From JAMQKA01 sp043951865 (GTDB lineage: Bacteria > Bacteroidota > Rhodothermia > Balneolales > Balneolaceae): a stretch of 11,878 nt of DNA. The notes beneath the pieces were generated by a model. It had not been told where the DNA came from. It did not search any database and saw nothing but the letters and a program-made list of their open reading frames with translations. Positions 1-5,789 of this stretch are shown here, piece after piece (positions within the stretch are counted from its first letter, which is position 1; each line of letters begins with the position of its first letter). The stretch spans positions 1 through 11,878 of the forward strand of contig NZ_JBINJF010000052.1 in NCBI RefSeq assembly GCF_043951865.1, given 5' to 3'. Made by a program: the position numbers and the translations under genes.

Positions 1-141
1 GATGCCCTGCCGGTGAGGACTTTGATAGCGGGCAACTTGCGTTACGGACCATCAACATCCACGCCTGCACAGGTTGCAGCGGGTGCCCCATTCACCGCCT
101 TGAGTTTTTGGTTCCTTTTGGGTCAAGACAAAAGGAACACC
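1..141. repeat. Left copy of a ~141-bp direct repeat (continues off the window edge)
   Basis: Positions 1-141 align without gaps to 11604-11744 at a constant offset of 11,603. I count about 14 mismatches, so roughly 90% identity. Both copies are in the same orientation. The left copy begins at the first base of the window, so its true outer edge is unknown. It contains a small palindrome (GCCTGCACAGG, from 63) and ends in a 10-bp perfect hairpin (111-138). Identity is lost after about 141, and the atpG stop codon starts at 147. The element therefore abuts the end of the ATPase operon. No convincing protein is encoded; ORFs across it look like translated repeat. It resembles hairpin-bearing intergenic repeats of Bacteroidota, an impression from memory that I could not test here. 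Confidence 0.85.
111..138 (-). terminator. Hairpin just downstream of atpG, probable operon terminator
   Basis: GTTCCTTTTG (111-120) is perfectly complementary to CAAAAGGAAC (129-138) across an 8-nt loop. On the minus strand the stem starts 8 nt after the atpG stop codon and is followed by CAAAAACTC rather than a U-tract. It is therefore not a classic intrinsic terminator, though its position fits. The same hairpin, with one G-T change, recurs at 11714-11741 in the other repeat copy. It is thus part of the repeat, not special to this operon. Confidence 0.5.
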
Positions 142-146
142 GGTCC

Positions 147-1037
147 TTATGGAGATTCTTCGGCTGAAAGTACTTCAAATCCCGCCATGATGTCGATGAT
201 CTCTTCGGTGATGTCGCTCTGTCTTTTTTGATGGTAGTCCCTGTTCAGTGTTGATAGGTGTTCTTCGATCTTCTGTTCGGCTACCTGCATCGATTCCAGC
301 CGGCTCCCCTGCTCGCTGGAGAGAGATTCGGCGAATGACTTGTATATCGAGACAAAGATATATTGCCGCAGCAGCTGGGAGAGCAGCTCTTCGGAGGCCA
401 TGGAGTAGGTCGGCAGCTGGTTGGTGGGCCACGGTCGACTTTGTATCGACTCCAGCCAGTCGCGATCGATAGGCAACACCTGGTGCCGCACCGGGATGAA
501 GCTGGATTGCGAGACGGGCCGGTTGTTGAAAAGGATGATCTTCTGGTAGCGGTCTCCCGTATACCAGCGCTCCAGCATCAGCACCAGCTCCTCTACCCGC
601 TCGCTGATGGCGGAAACCGAGTTCGGCACCTCAACGATCTTGTCCGGCTCCAACCCGTGGTTTTGGAGTGTCGAGGCGATCCGGTAGCCCATGGTTACCA
701 TTTTTGACGGCGGATCTTCCAGCCCCTCCTCCAGGCGCTCTTTGACGTAGGAGGCCAGCACCTGGTTAAACTGCCCGCACATCGGCTGCCCGGAACCAAA
801 TATGATCATGACCGACTGCTTTTCGGTGCTGTGGAGCGCTTCCTCCATCAGTCCCCGGTGCTTCCGAAACAGGATCTGCAATCCCCGTTCCACGGTGTCG
901 AAATATTGGCGGACCGCCCCGGCGGCTTCCTCGTACTGCCGGATGCTGACGGCCGCCAGCACTTTCATCGTCTTTACGATAGAGAGCAGGTCTTTTGAGC
1001 TTTTTATTTTTCGCTTGACTGCTTCAATCCGCTGCAT
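147..1037 (-). CDS. atpG: N-type ATPase gamma subunit (central rotor stalk)
   Basis: This 296-residue protein is the gamma subunit, the asymmetric shaft that couples rotation of the c-ring to catalysis in the alpha3beta3 head. The N-terminal helix (residues 1-55) starts MQRIEAVKRKIKSSKDLLSI, the usual gamma opening. GSGQPMCGQFN (81-91) occupies the place of the canonical GLCGGFN motif but is diverged. The C-terminal helix ends in RQ-x-x-ITEEIIDIMAGFEVL (272-290), matching the conserved RQ..IT.E...I..G signature that inserts into the head. The start codon has an excellent Shine-Dalgarno, AAGGAGG (1044-1050 in plus coordinates), 6 nt upstream. The start lies inside the end of atpA (14-nt overlap), which suggests translational coupling. 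It is the last gene of the operon, as in other N-ATPase loci, and the TAA stop is followed within 10 nt by a hairpin. Confidence 0.93.
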   Translation of the reverse strand: MQRIEAVKRKIKSSKDLLSIVKTMKVLAAVSIRQYEEAAGAVRQYFDTVERGLQILFRKHRGLMEEALHSTEKQSVMIIFGSGQPMCGQFNQVLASYVKERLEEGLEDPPSKMVTMGYRIASTLQNHGLEPDKIVEVPNSVSAISERVEELVLMLERWYTGDRYQKIILFNNRPVSQSSFIPVRHQVLPIDRDWLESIQSRPWPTNQLPTYSMASEELLSQLLRQYIFVSIYKSFAESLSSEQGSRLESMQVAEQKIEEHLSTLNRDYHQKRQSDITEEIIDIMAGFEVLSAEESP

Positions 1038-2577
1038 AATCGGCCTCCTTCTTTTCGCGATGAATCAGCGAGTCTGTTGCCTCTTTCGCCACCCGCAGCA
1101 GCTGTTCACGGTCTTCATCCTGCAGGTGCTCTCCGCGCTCGATGCGGCCGGCCACCCTCTCCAGCTCCCTGTTTGCGGCGGCCCGTATCATCCGTTTGGC
1201 TTCCGGGATGTCATCCAGCGCAATGTCGTCCAGCACGCCCTCATTCACCGCCAGCAGCTCGGCGACCTGTTCCGTTACGGTCATCGGACTGTACTGCGGC
1301 TGCTTTATCACCTCCCGCACCCTTCGCCCCCGCTCGATGATCTTGCGGGAAGACTCGTCCATGCGGGCGCTGAAGCGCGAAAAGATCTCCAGTTCCTGGA
1401 ACTGGGAGTAGGATAGTTTAAGGTTCTTCGACAGGTGGCGGTAATAGGGAAGCTGGGCCGCGCCGCCGACCCGCGAGACCGAGAGCCCGATGTCGATCGC
1501 CGGCAGGATGTCCCGCTGGAAAAGCTGGGGAGAGAGATAGATCTGGCCGTCCGTTATGGAGATCAGGTTTGTGGGGATGAAGGCCGACATGTTCTGGGAC
1601 TGGGTCTCGATGATCGGAAACGCCGTAAGGGAGCCGCCGCCGTGCTCCTCTTTCAGCGGGGTCGCCCGTTCCAGCAGCCGGGCGTGGATGTAGAAGATAT
1701 CGCCCGGGTATGCCTCCCGTCCAGGCGGGCGGCGCAGCAGCAGCGCCAGCTGGCGGTAGGCGCGCGCGTGCCAGGTCAGGTCGTCATACACCACCAGCAC
1801 GTCGCGGCCCCGCTCCATAAAGTATTCCCCGATACTCGTAGCGGCGTAGGGGGCTACAAACTGGATACCGGCCGGCGTATCCGCGCTGGCGGAGACCACA
1901 ATGGAGTAGTCCATCGCACCAGCCCCCTCCAGGTCGGCGATCACCTTGGCTATTGCCGCATTCTGCTTGCCGATGGCGCAGTAGATGCAGATGACATCTT
2001 TGTCGCGCTGGTTGATGATCGTATCCACTGCGATGGCGGTCTTGCCGGTTTGGCGGTCGCCCAGGATCAGCTCCCGCTGTCCCCTGCCGATCGGAATCAG
2101 GGCATCGATCGTCTTTATGCCGGTCTGCAGCGGTGTCTCCACTTTTGCGCGGTGCATAATTGGCGGCGCCGGGCGCTCCACAGGCAGCCGTGTGCGAGAG
2201 TAGATGGGACCCTTGTCATCGAGCGGCCGTCCGAGCGGATCGAGCACCCGGCCCAACAGCTGCTCTCCCACCGGAAGGTCGAGCACGCGCCGTGTGCGGC
2301 GGACCTCATCTCCTGCCTGTATCGCCTCTCCTTCGTCCAGCAGGATGACCCCGACCTCTTTCTCGTCCAGGTTGTATGCCATCCCCATGACGCCGTGGGG
2401 AAAGGCCAGCAGCTCATCGGCTTTTACGGTGGGGAGTCCATCGACCACGGCGATGCCTTCCCCGGTATTCAGGACGGTCCCTGTTTCGTCAAACCGCAGT
2501 CCCTGCGGGCTCTTCCCGATCTGCTCCTGTATCAGGTCGAAAGTGGACCGGATGATGGTTGAGTAGTTTTGGGGCAT
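1024..2577 (-). CDS. atpA: N-type ATPase alpha subunit
   Basis: This 517-residue protein is the non-catalytic nucleotide-binding subunit of the F1 head. Visible landmarks are the N-terminal beta-barrel domain (about 25-95), the Walker A P-loop GDRQTGKT (173-180), the Walker B strand DVLVVYDDLT (259-268), and the arginine finger R369 in SVSRVGGAAQ, which reaches into the beta catalytic site. The C-terminal helical domain occupies about 385-510. Length and motifs are normal, so the subunit looks functional. It lies between atpF and atpG, where N-ATPase operons place it. A 25-nt gap separates it from atpF. The leader has no Shine-Dalgarno and instead carries an A/C-rich sequence also found before atpR (see 2577-2598). 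Start choice: ATG giving MPQNYSTII, consistent with family length, with no better downstream start. Confidence 0.97.
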   Translation of the reverse strand: MPQNYSTIIRSTFDLIQEQIGKSPQGLRFDETGTVLNTGEGIAVVDGLPTVKADELLAFPHGVMGMAYNLDEKEVGVILLDEGEAIQAGDEVRRTRRVLDLPVGEQLLGRVLDPLGRPLDDKGPIYSRTRLPVERPAPPIMHRAKVETPLQTGIKTIDALIPIGRGQRELILGDRQTGKTAIAVDTIINQRDKDVICIYCAIGKQNAAIAKVIADLEGAGAMDYSIVVSASADTPAGIQFVAPYAATSIGEYFMERGRDVLVVYDDLTWHARAYRQLALLLRRPPGREAYPGDIFYIHARLLERATPLKEEHGGGSLTAFPIIETQSQNMSAFIPTNLISITDGQIYLSPQLFQRDILPAIDIGLSVSRVGGAAQLPYYRHLSKNLKLSYSQFQELEIFSRFSARMDESSRKIIERGRRVREVIKQPQYSPMTVTEQVAELLAVNEGVLDDIALDDIPEAKRMIRAAANRELERVAGRIERGEHLQDEDREQLLRVAKEATDSLIHREKKEADYAAD

Positions 2578-2598
2578 TGGTTGTTGGTTTTTGGATTT
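2577..2598. repeat. Short A/C-rich leader repeat before atpA (copy 1 of 2)
   Basis: The plus-strand sequence TTGGTTGTTG-G-T5-GGATTT (2577-2598) recurs before atpR at 4742-4765 as TTGGTTGTTG-C-T7-GGATTT. On the mRNA (minus strand) it is a C/A-rich, unstructured stretch. Here it lies directly against the atpA start codon, where a Shine-Dalgarno would be expected and is absent. It fills almost the whole 25-nt gap between atpF and atpA. Low-complexity origin is possible. Confidence 0.6.
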
Positions 2599-2602
2599 CG
2601 GT

Positions 2603-3382
2603 TTACTGGATCTTTTCCTGCGTGTTTTGACGAAATGCCTCTTCCATGCCGTCGCGCAGGCGGGCTATGTAACTGTTTAGATTCCAGCCGGCCCGCCACC
2701 CGCCGGCCCGTATTTCAATGCCGAAGCCCAGCTGGGGCGATACTTCGAAACGGGTTTCCACGTGCGCGGCCACTTTCTCCTGCAGGATCTCCACGATCTG
2801 TTGTTTTTGCGTTTCTGCTACTTCAAAACTGCTCTTCACAAGAACCAGTCCCTCCCCGTAGTCGAGGGCCGAGATGACCAGCTTTTTGCTCTCCTCCCTC
2901 CCGATCGAGGCCAGTTCCCCGATAAAAAGCTCTACCACCTGCTTCTCAAGATCCCTTGTCGACAGGTCAGCCAGGATCTCCCGCACCAGTTCTATAATCC
3001 GGTCTCCGGCTTCGGCCTGCAGTTCCTGAAAGAAGGCCTGTTGCTCTCCTTCCAGCGCTTCTGTCCACCGGCGCTGCATCGCCTCCACTTCATTGCGCAC
3101 TTCCGCGGTCATCTGCTGCTTTTTCTGCTCTACCTCCTCTTTTGCCTGTTGCAACATGTTTTCCTTTTCGCGATCAAGGTCCCTCAGCTTCTGCTGGTAT
3201 TCCGACTCCTTTTCGCGGGCTTCCACCATCTTGAGACGCGCCTCTTCCAAACGACCGGCCATTTCCTCCTCCCTCCGGTCCATCGCCGCGATAATCGGCC
3301 GATACAGAAATCGCCTCAGCAGAACCAGCAGAATCAAAAAATTGACGATCTGTGCAACGAATGTGAAGCCGTCGATCTGCAT
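2603..3382 (-). CDS. atpF: N-type ATPase b subunit with delta-like C-terminal region
   Basis: This 259-residue protein is the peripheral-stalk b subunit. One N-terminal membrane helix (about 7-28, QIVNFLILLVLL) is followed by RRFLYRPI and a long charged coiled coil (about 35-140). Ordinary bacterial b subunits are near 155-170 residues; this one is about 90 longer. The extra part (about 165-259) includes SSFEVAETQKQQI and SPQLGFGIEIRAGGWRAGW. Its pattern resembles the C-terminal domain of the delta/OSCP subunit, which would explain the lack of an atpH gene (inference). Start: an upstream TTG at 3430 would run into atpE. The ATG at 3382, one nt after the atpE stop, gives the typical MQIDGFTFVAQ start and is preferred. 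Confidence 0.93.
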   Translation of the reverse strand: MQIDGFTFVAQIVNFLILLVLLRRFLYRPIIAAMDRREEEMAGRLEEARLKMVEAREKESEYQQKLRDLDREKENMLQQAKEEVEQKKQQMTAEVRNEVEAMQRRWTEALEGEQQAFFQELQAEAGDRIIELVREILADLSTRDLEKQVVELFIGELASIGREESKKLVISALDYGEGLVLVKSSFEVAETQKQQIVEILQEKVAAHVETRFEVSPQLGFGIEIRAGGWRAGWNLNSYIARLRDGMEEAFRQNTQEKIQ

Positions 3383-3383
3383 A

Positions 3384-3662
3384 TCAGCCCCCCGCCATGT
3401 TGATAACATAATCCCAAAACGGGTTCGCAAATATCAGGATAAGCGCCACTACAAAACAGTAGATGGCGGTTGACTCCACCATCGCCAGTCCAACAAACAG
3501 CGTCCGCGTGATGGTGGCCGATTCGTCGGGTTGCTGGGCGATAGCGGTCAGGGCCTGGGCCAGGGCTTTTCCTTCTCCCAGGGCGGGGCCTATTGATCCA
3601 ACTGCGATTGTAGCACCCGATACGATAATCGATATCATTCCGATGGTTGTTATAGCGTCCAT
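3384..3662 (-). CDS. atpE: N-type ATPase c subunit (rotor ring, predicted Na+-binding)
   Basis: This 92-residue hairpin of two membrane helices forms the rotor ring. Helix 1 carries GPALGEGKALAQAL with a carboxylate at E30, the position held by the Na+ ligand Gln32 in the Ilyobacter c subunit. Helix 2 carries VESTAIY with E63, S64, T65 and Y68, matching the Glu65-Ser66-Thr67-Tyr70 Na+ site. Two carboxylates per hairpin plus the EST motif are an N-ATPase signature. The polar loop is AQQPDESATITR (42-53). A c-ring of this type (Burkholderia pseudomallei) has been reported as large and H+-coupled, so ion specificity cannot be settled from motifs alone. Shine-Dalgarno AGAGG lies about 8 nt upstream. 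The ATG is 2 nt after the atpB stop. Confidence 0.95.
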   Translation of the reverse strand: MDAITTIGMISIIVSGATIAVGSIGPALGEGKALAQALTAIAQQPDESATITRTLFVGLAMVESTAIYCFVVALILIFANPFWDYVINMAGG

Positions 3663-3664
3663 GG

Positions 3665-4426
3665 TTAAACCTCTGACTGGTTGTCGTTATTTCTATTTTT
3701 TAATGTGGATGAAGATGATTGCAATTCTCTTGAACTTTGTCTTGGCGCTGGTTCCGGGCTCGCCCTCTGCCCGGAGGCGATATAGACCAGCGCCAGGATG
3801 GCAAAGACATAGGCCTGTATGACGCCGATCAGCAAGCCGAACGCCTGCATGGCGACCGGAAAGAAGAGAGGTGCCAGGCTGAGCAGGATGGCGACAATCA
3901 GGCTGCCGCTCATGATGTTGCCGAACAGCCGTATCGCCAGGGCTACGGTGCGGGAGATCTCCCCGATAATATTGAACGGCAGCATAAAGGGAGTCGGCTT
4001 GATATATTGGCGGAGATATCCTTTGATCCCCTGCCGCATGATCCCGAAGACCGGGACGGCAAAGAACACGAGGGTAGCCAGCGCGGACGCCGTTGAGAGG
4101 GAGGCGGTCGGCGCGGTAACCCCGGGGACTACATCGATCATGTTGGAGACCACGATAAACAGGAAAAGGGTGCCGATAAACGGCAGGTAACGGTCTGGCT
4201 GCTGCCGGCTGGCTTCCCGGATCTGTTCGCGGATCAGCGTCACAGTCGCCTCCAGCAGGTGCTGCCAGCGGCTGATCGAGGTCCCGGCCCCGGGATCGAT
4301 GCGGGCGGTCACCAGCCGGGCTCCCATTGCAAGCAGAACGATCACGACCCAGGTATATACCAGTGTGGCGTTGATCTGGATAAATGCCCATTCGAAGTAT
4401 ATAATATTGTCGGGATTAAATTCCAT
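3665..4426 (-). CDS. atpB: N-type ATPase a subunit (stator ion channel)
   Basis: This 253-residue membrane protein with about five to six transmembrane segments forms the ion half-channels beside the c-ring. The essential stator arginine is R166 in ALAIRLFGNIMSG, equivalent to E. coli Arg210. IGEISRT (154-160) precedes it and GLLIGVIQAYVFAILALVYIAS (197-218) forms the last helix. The N-terminal part includes the first helix (about 22-42) and SNMIDVVPG (94-102). After the last helix there is an unusual hydrophilic tail of about 34 residues rich in Ser, Gln, Arg and Asn (220-253). Start: a TTG at 4438 is possible, but the ATG at 4426 gives MEFNPDNII and overlaps atpR by 11 nt, and is preferred. 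No strong Shine-Dalgarno is visible, so expression may rely on coupling to atpR. Confidence 0.93.
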   Translation of the reverse strand: MEFNPDNIIYFEWAFIQINATLVYTWVVIVLLAMGARLVTARIDPGAGTSISRWQHLLEATVTLIREQIREASRQQPDRYLPFIGTLFLFIVVSNMIDVVPGVTAPTASLSTASALATLVFFAVPVFGIMRQGIKGYLRQYIKPTPFMLPFNIIGEISRTVALAIRLFGNIMSGSLIVAILLSLAPLFFPVAMQAFGLLIGVIQAYVFAILALVYIASGQRASPEPAPRQSSRELQSSSSTLKNRNNDNQSEV

Positions 4427-4727
4427 CGGTTTTCTCAAGTGTCTGGTTTGTATTGAGATCAGCCAGTCCCCATTTTCGCACTACGAAAAAGCGGGTGAGG
4501 ATAAATCCGAGGAGTCCGGTTGCCAGCATCGGCCATCCCGACAACAGCAACAGGTAGAATCCCCCCATCACCGCCAGCGACCGTATGACGAAGCTTAGCA
4601 GCAGCACCCGGTAGGGGTCCCGACGAGTGGTCATCTGCCGGACAGTCCACCACAACCCGTAAAAGTACCCGTAGCCCAACACGCTGCCCGCGATCAGTGC
4701 CGGTATCAAGTAAAGGAGATTGCTCAT
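4416..4727 (-). CDS. atpR: N-ATPase accessory membrane subunit AtpR
   Basis: This small membrane protein of 103 residues has three predicted helices (about 4-26, 41-62, 65-83). AtpR is found only in N-ATPase operons. Recognisable features are YFYGLWWTV (21-29), LLLSFVIRSLAVMGGFYL (42-59) and LLGFILTRFFVVRKWG (72-87). Each of the last two helices carries a membrane-embedded arginine (R49, R79). These could pair with the extra c-ring carboxylates during assembly, a hypothesis from charge complementarity. It lies directly upstream of atpB, as in other N-ATPase loci, and overlaps it by 11 nt. On the other side a 331-bp gap separates it from atpQ, which is unusual for this operon. The leader lacks a Shine-Dalgarno and carries the same A/C-rich repeat as atpA. 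Confidence 0.88.
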   Translation of the reverse strand: MSNLLYLIPALIAGSVLGYGYFYGLWWTVRQMTTRRDPYRVLLLSFVIRSLAVMGGFYLLLLSGWPMLATGLLGFILTRFFVVRKWGLADLNTNQTLEKTDGI

Positions 4728-4741
4728 GGTTTTGTAGGTTT

Positions 4742-4765
4742 TTGGTTGTTGCTTTTTTTGGATTT
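4742..4765. repeat. Short A/C-rich leader repeat before atpR (copy 2 of 2)
   Basis: TTGGTTGTTG-C-T7-GGATTT on the plus strand matches the sequence before atpA (2577-2598), differing in one base and the T-run length. It lies 14 nt upstream of the atpR ATG. The whole stretch 4728-4770 is C/A-rich on the mRNA and has no Shine-Dalgarno. Confidence 0.6.
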
Positions 4766-4782
4766 TTATCTCGTCTTTCTCT

Positions 4783-4812
4783 GTTCATTTTTTGTGCGGA
4801 CAAAAAACGAAC
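4783..4812. repeat. GTTC-T6-G / C-A6-GAAC hairpin (copy inside the atp operon)
   Basis: GTTCATTTTTTGT (4783-4795) pairs with ACAAAAAACGAAC (4800-4812) over a GCGG loop: a 13-bp stem with one A/C mismatch, which becomes a G-U wobble on the minus-strand RNA. The same hairpin is present at 11800-11829. The reading direction matches the operon on the minus strand, but no U-tract follows. It could attenuate transcription between atpQ and atpR or simply be a dispersed repeat. Confidence 0.75.
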
Positions 4813-4819
4813 CCAAAAA

Positions 4820-5013
4820 ACCGCCGCCGGAGGATTCCTTCGCCTGGCGACATTTCGCTGCGACTAAAAAGAACCCCAGATATTCCCCGGGATTGCCCTT
4901 CCTCCGGGTAATGCTTTTCGACACGTCCTGCTTTTCATTGTTTCTACTGCAGGGGTTCTTTCGTCACGCCTTCGCTGCATTTTGCCGGACGGCTCAGGAA
5001 TCGCAAGGGCGGT
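4820..5013. repeat. ~194-bp imperfect inverted-repeat element between atpQ and atpR
   Basis: The two ends of this stretch are related as inverted arms. AAAGAACCCC (4868-4877) is the exact reverse complement of GGGGTTCTTT (4952-4961). Further out, GGATTCC (4832-4838) faces GGAATC (4997-5002), and ACCGCC (4820-4825) faces GGCGGT (5008-5013). Arms are about 58-62 nt around a central 74 nt, with the middle of the arms poorly conserved. No protein is encoded. The layout is that of a small non-autonomous insertion or a foldable intergenic repeat. It accounts for most of the 331-bp gap 4728-5058; the rest is the 4783-4812 hairpin and AT-rich leader. Confidence 0.5.
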
Positions 5014-5058
5014 GTAGAGTTGGGAATTTCAATTGGTGACATGGTTTGATTGTCCGGA

Positions 5059-5376
5059 TTAAGCGTTTATTGTTTCCTCCCCGTTTTCACTTTCTTTTTT
5101 GATCCAGTACCACGCGTTCATGCAGCCGAGGCCGACGCCCAGCACGAGCAGCATCAGCGTCCAGGAGTAGCCGGATTCCCAGGTTTGGTCGATCCAGACG
5201 CCGAGCGCCAGCAACAGCAATGCAGGCACGGTTACCGACCAGCCCACCAGCCCGAACATGCCGAGCCCGAACCAGATGCCCCGCTTTTTCTCCTGCTGCG
5301 CTTTTGCCCTGCGGTCTGACTTTTCCGCCACCTTCAGGGCGAACTCCTCGCGCTCGCTGTCAGCCTTTTTGCCCAT
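5059..5376 (-). CDS. atpQ: N-ATPase accessory membrane subunit AtpQ (AtpI-like)
   Basis: This 105-residue protein has a highly charged N-terminal helix (1-33, rich in Lys/Glu/Arg) and two transmembrane helices (about 34-61 and 71-92). GIWFGLGMFGLVGWSVTVPALLL (from 33) and GYSWTLMLLVLGVGLGCMNAW (from 69) match the AtpQ/AtpI-type family ('ATPase gene 1') of N-ATPase operons. AtpI-like proteins are linked to c-ring assembly and possibly Mg2+ or cation handling; the role of AtpQ itself is not settled. The start has a good Shine-Dalgarno (AGGAG, 6 nt upstream) and lies 2 nt after the atpC stop, so it is in the operon. Downstream, tight packing breaks at a 331-bp gap. Confidence 0.88.
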   Translation of the reverse strand: MGKKADSEREEFALKVAEKSDRRAKAQQEKKRGIWFGLGMFGLVGWSVTVPALLLLALGVWIDQTWESGYSWTLMLLVLGVGLGCMNAWYWIKKESENGEETINA

Positions 5377-5378
5377 TG

Positions 5379-5789
5379 TCAGCTCCTGTTTCGCTGTTCA
5401 TTCATCTCCACAAAGCGACGAATAAAGTCCGCCTCCAGCTGGTTCATCGCCATGCTGATCTCCTCTTCCTTGCGATCGGTCTGCCGGAATCGATCGCGGA
5501 CCTCTTTCTCCAGCATTTCCAGGTTGTTACCTTCCACGGCATCGCGGACGGAGACCATCACGTCAAGCCCGCATTTCACCAATATGCCTTTGTCTACCGC
5601 CACATAGTGCTCCTCCTGCTCCTTCGTGTAGGTCAGTATCCCGGGAACGAGTCCGGCCAGGTAGTCGACATGGCGCGGCAACAGGCCAAAAAAGCCGTTC
5701 CCGGCCTCTGCCACCACTTTATCCGCCTTCGAATGGAGCACCAGTCGATCGGGCGTCCATATTCGCAGTGTCATCCTGTTCTCGCTCAT
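5379..5789 (-). CDS. atpC: N-type ATPase epsilon subunit
   Basis: This 136-residue protein is the epsilon subunit, which joins gamma to the c-ring and can inhibit hydrolysis. Residues about 6-88 form the beta-sandwich domain: MTLRIWTPDRLVLHSKADKV, then GFFGLLPRHVDYLAGLVPGI (34-51 region, matching the conserved G.fGiLP.H........G). GILVKCGLDVMVSVRDAV corresponds to the late strands. The C-terminal 45 residues are two charged helices, as in regulatory epsilon subunits. It starts with ATGA overlapping the atpD stop by 4 nt. AAGGAG lies 9 nt upstream of this start, supporting MSENRM over the internal MTLRIW start. Its place right after atpD is typical of N-ATPase operons. Confidence 0.94.
   Translation of the reverse strand: MSENRMTLRIWTPDRLVLHSKADKVVAEAGNGFFGLLPRHVDYLAGLVPGILTYTKEQEEHYVAVDKGILVKCGLDVMVSVRDAVEGNNLEMLEKEVRDRFRQTDRKEEEISMAMNQLEADFIRRFVEMNEQRNRS

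Noticed and set aside
1435..2562. 375-codon open frame on the plus strand opposite atpA
   Set aside because: It is an antisense shadow of the GC-rich alpha gene. The translation has no family resemblance and the opposite strand encodes an unmistakable AtpA.
3693..4391. 232-codon open frame on the minus strand overlapping atpB in another frame
   Set aside because: The product is Arg/Pro/His-rich with no membrane segments, while the overlapping frame encodes a convincing a subunit with the stator arginine.
4746..5039. 97-codon plus-strand open frame in the atpQ-atpR gap
   Set aside because: It begins across the hairpin at 4783-4812 and through the inverted-repeat element. Composition is that of the repeat and there is no family resemblance.
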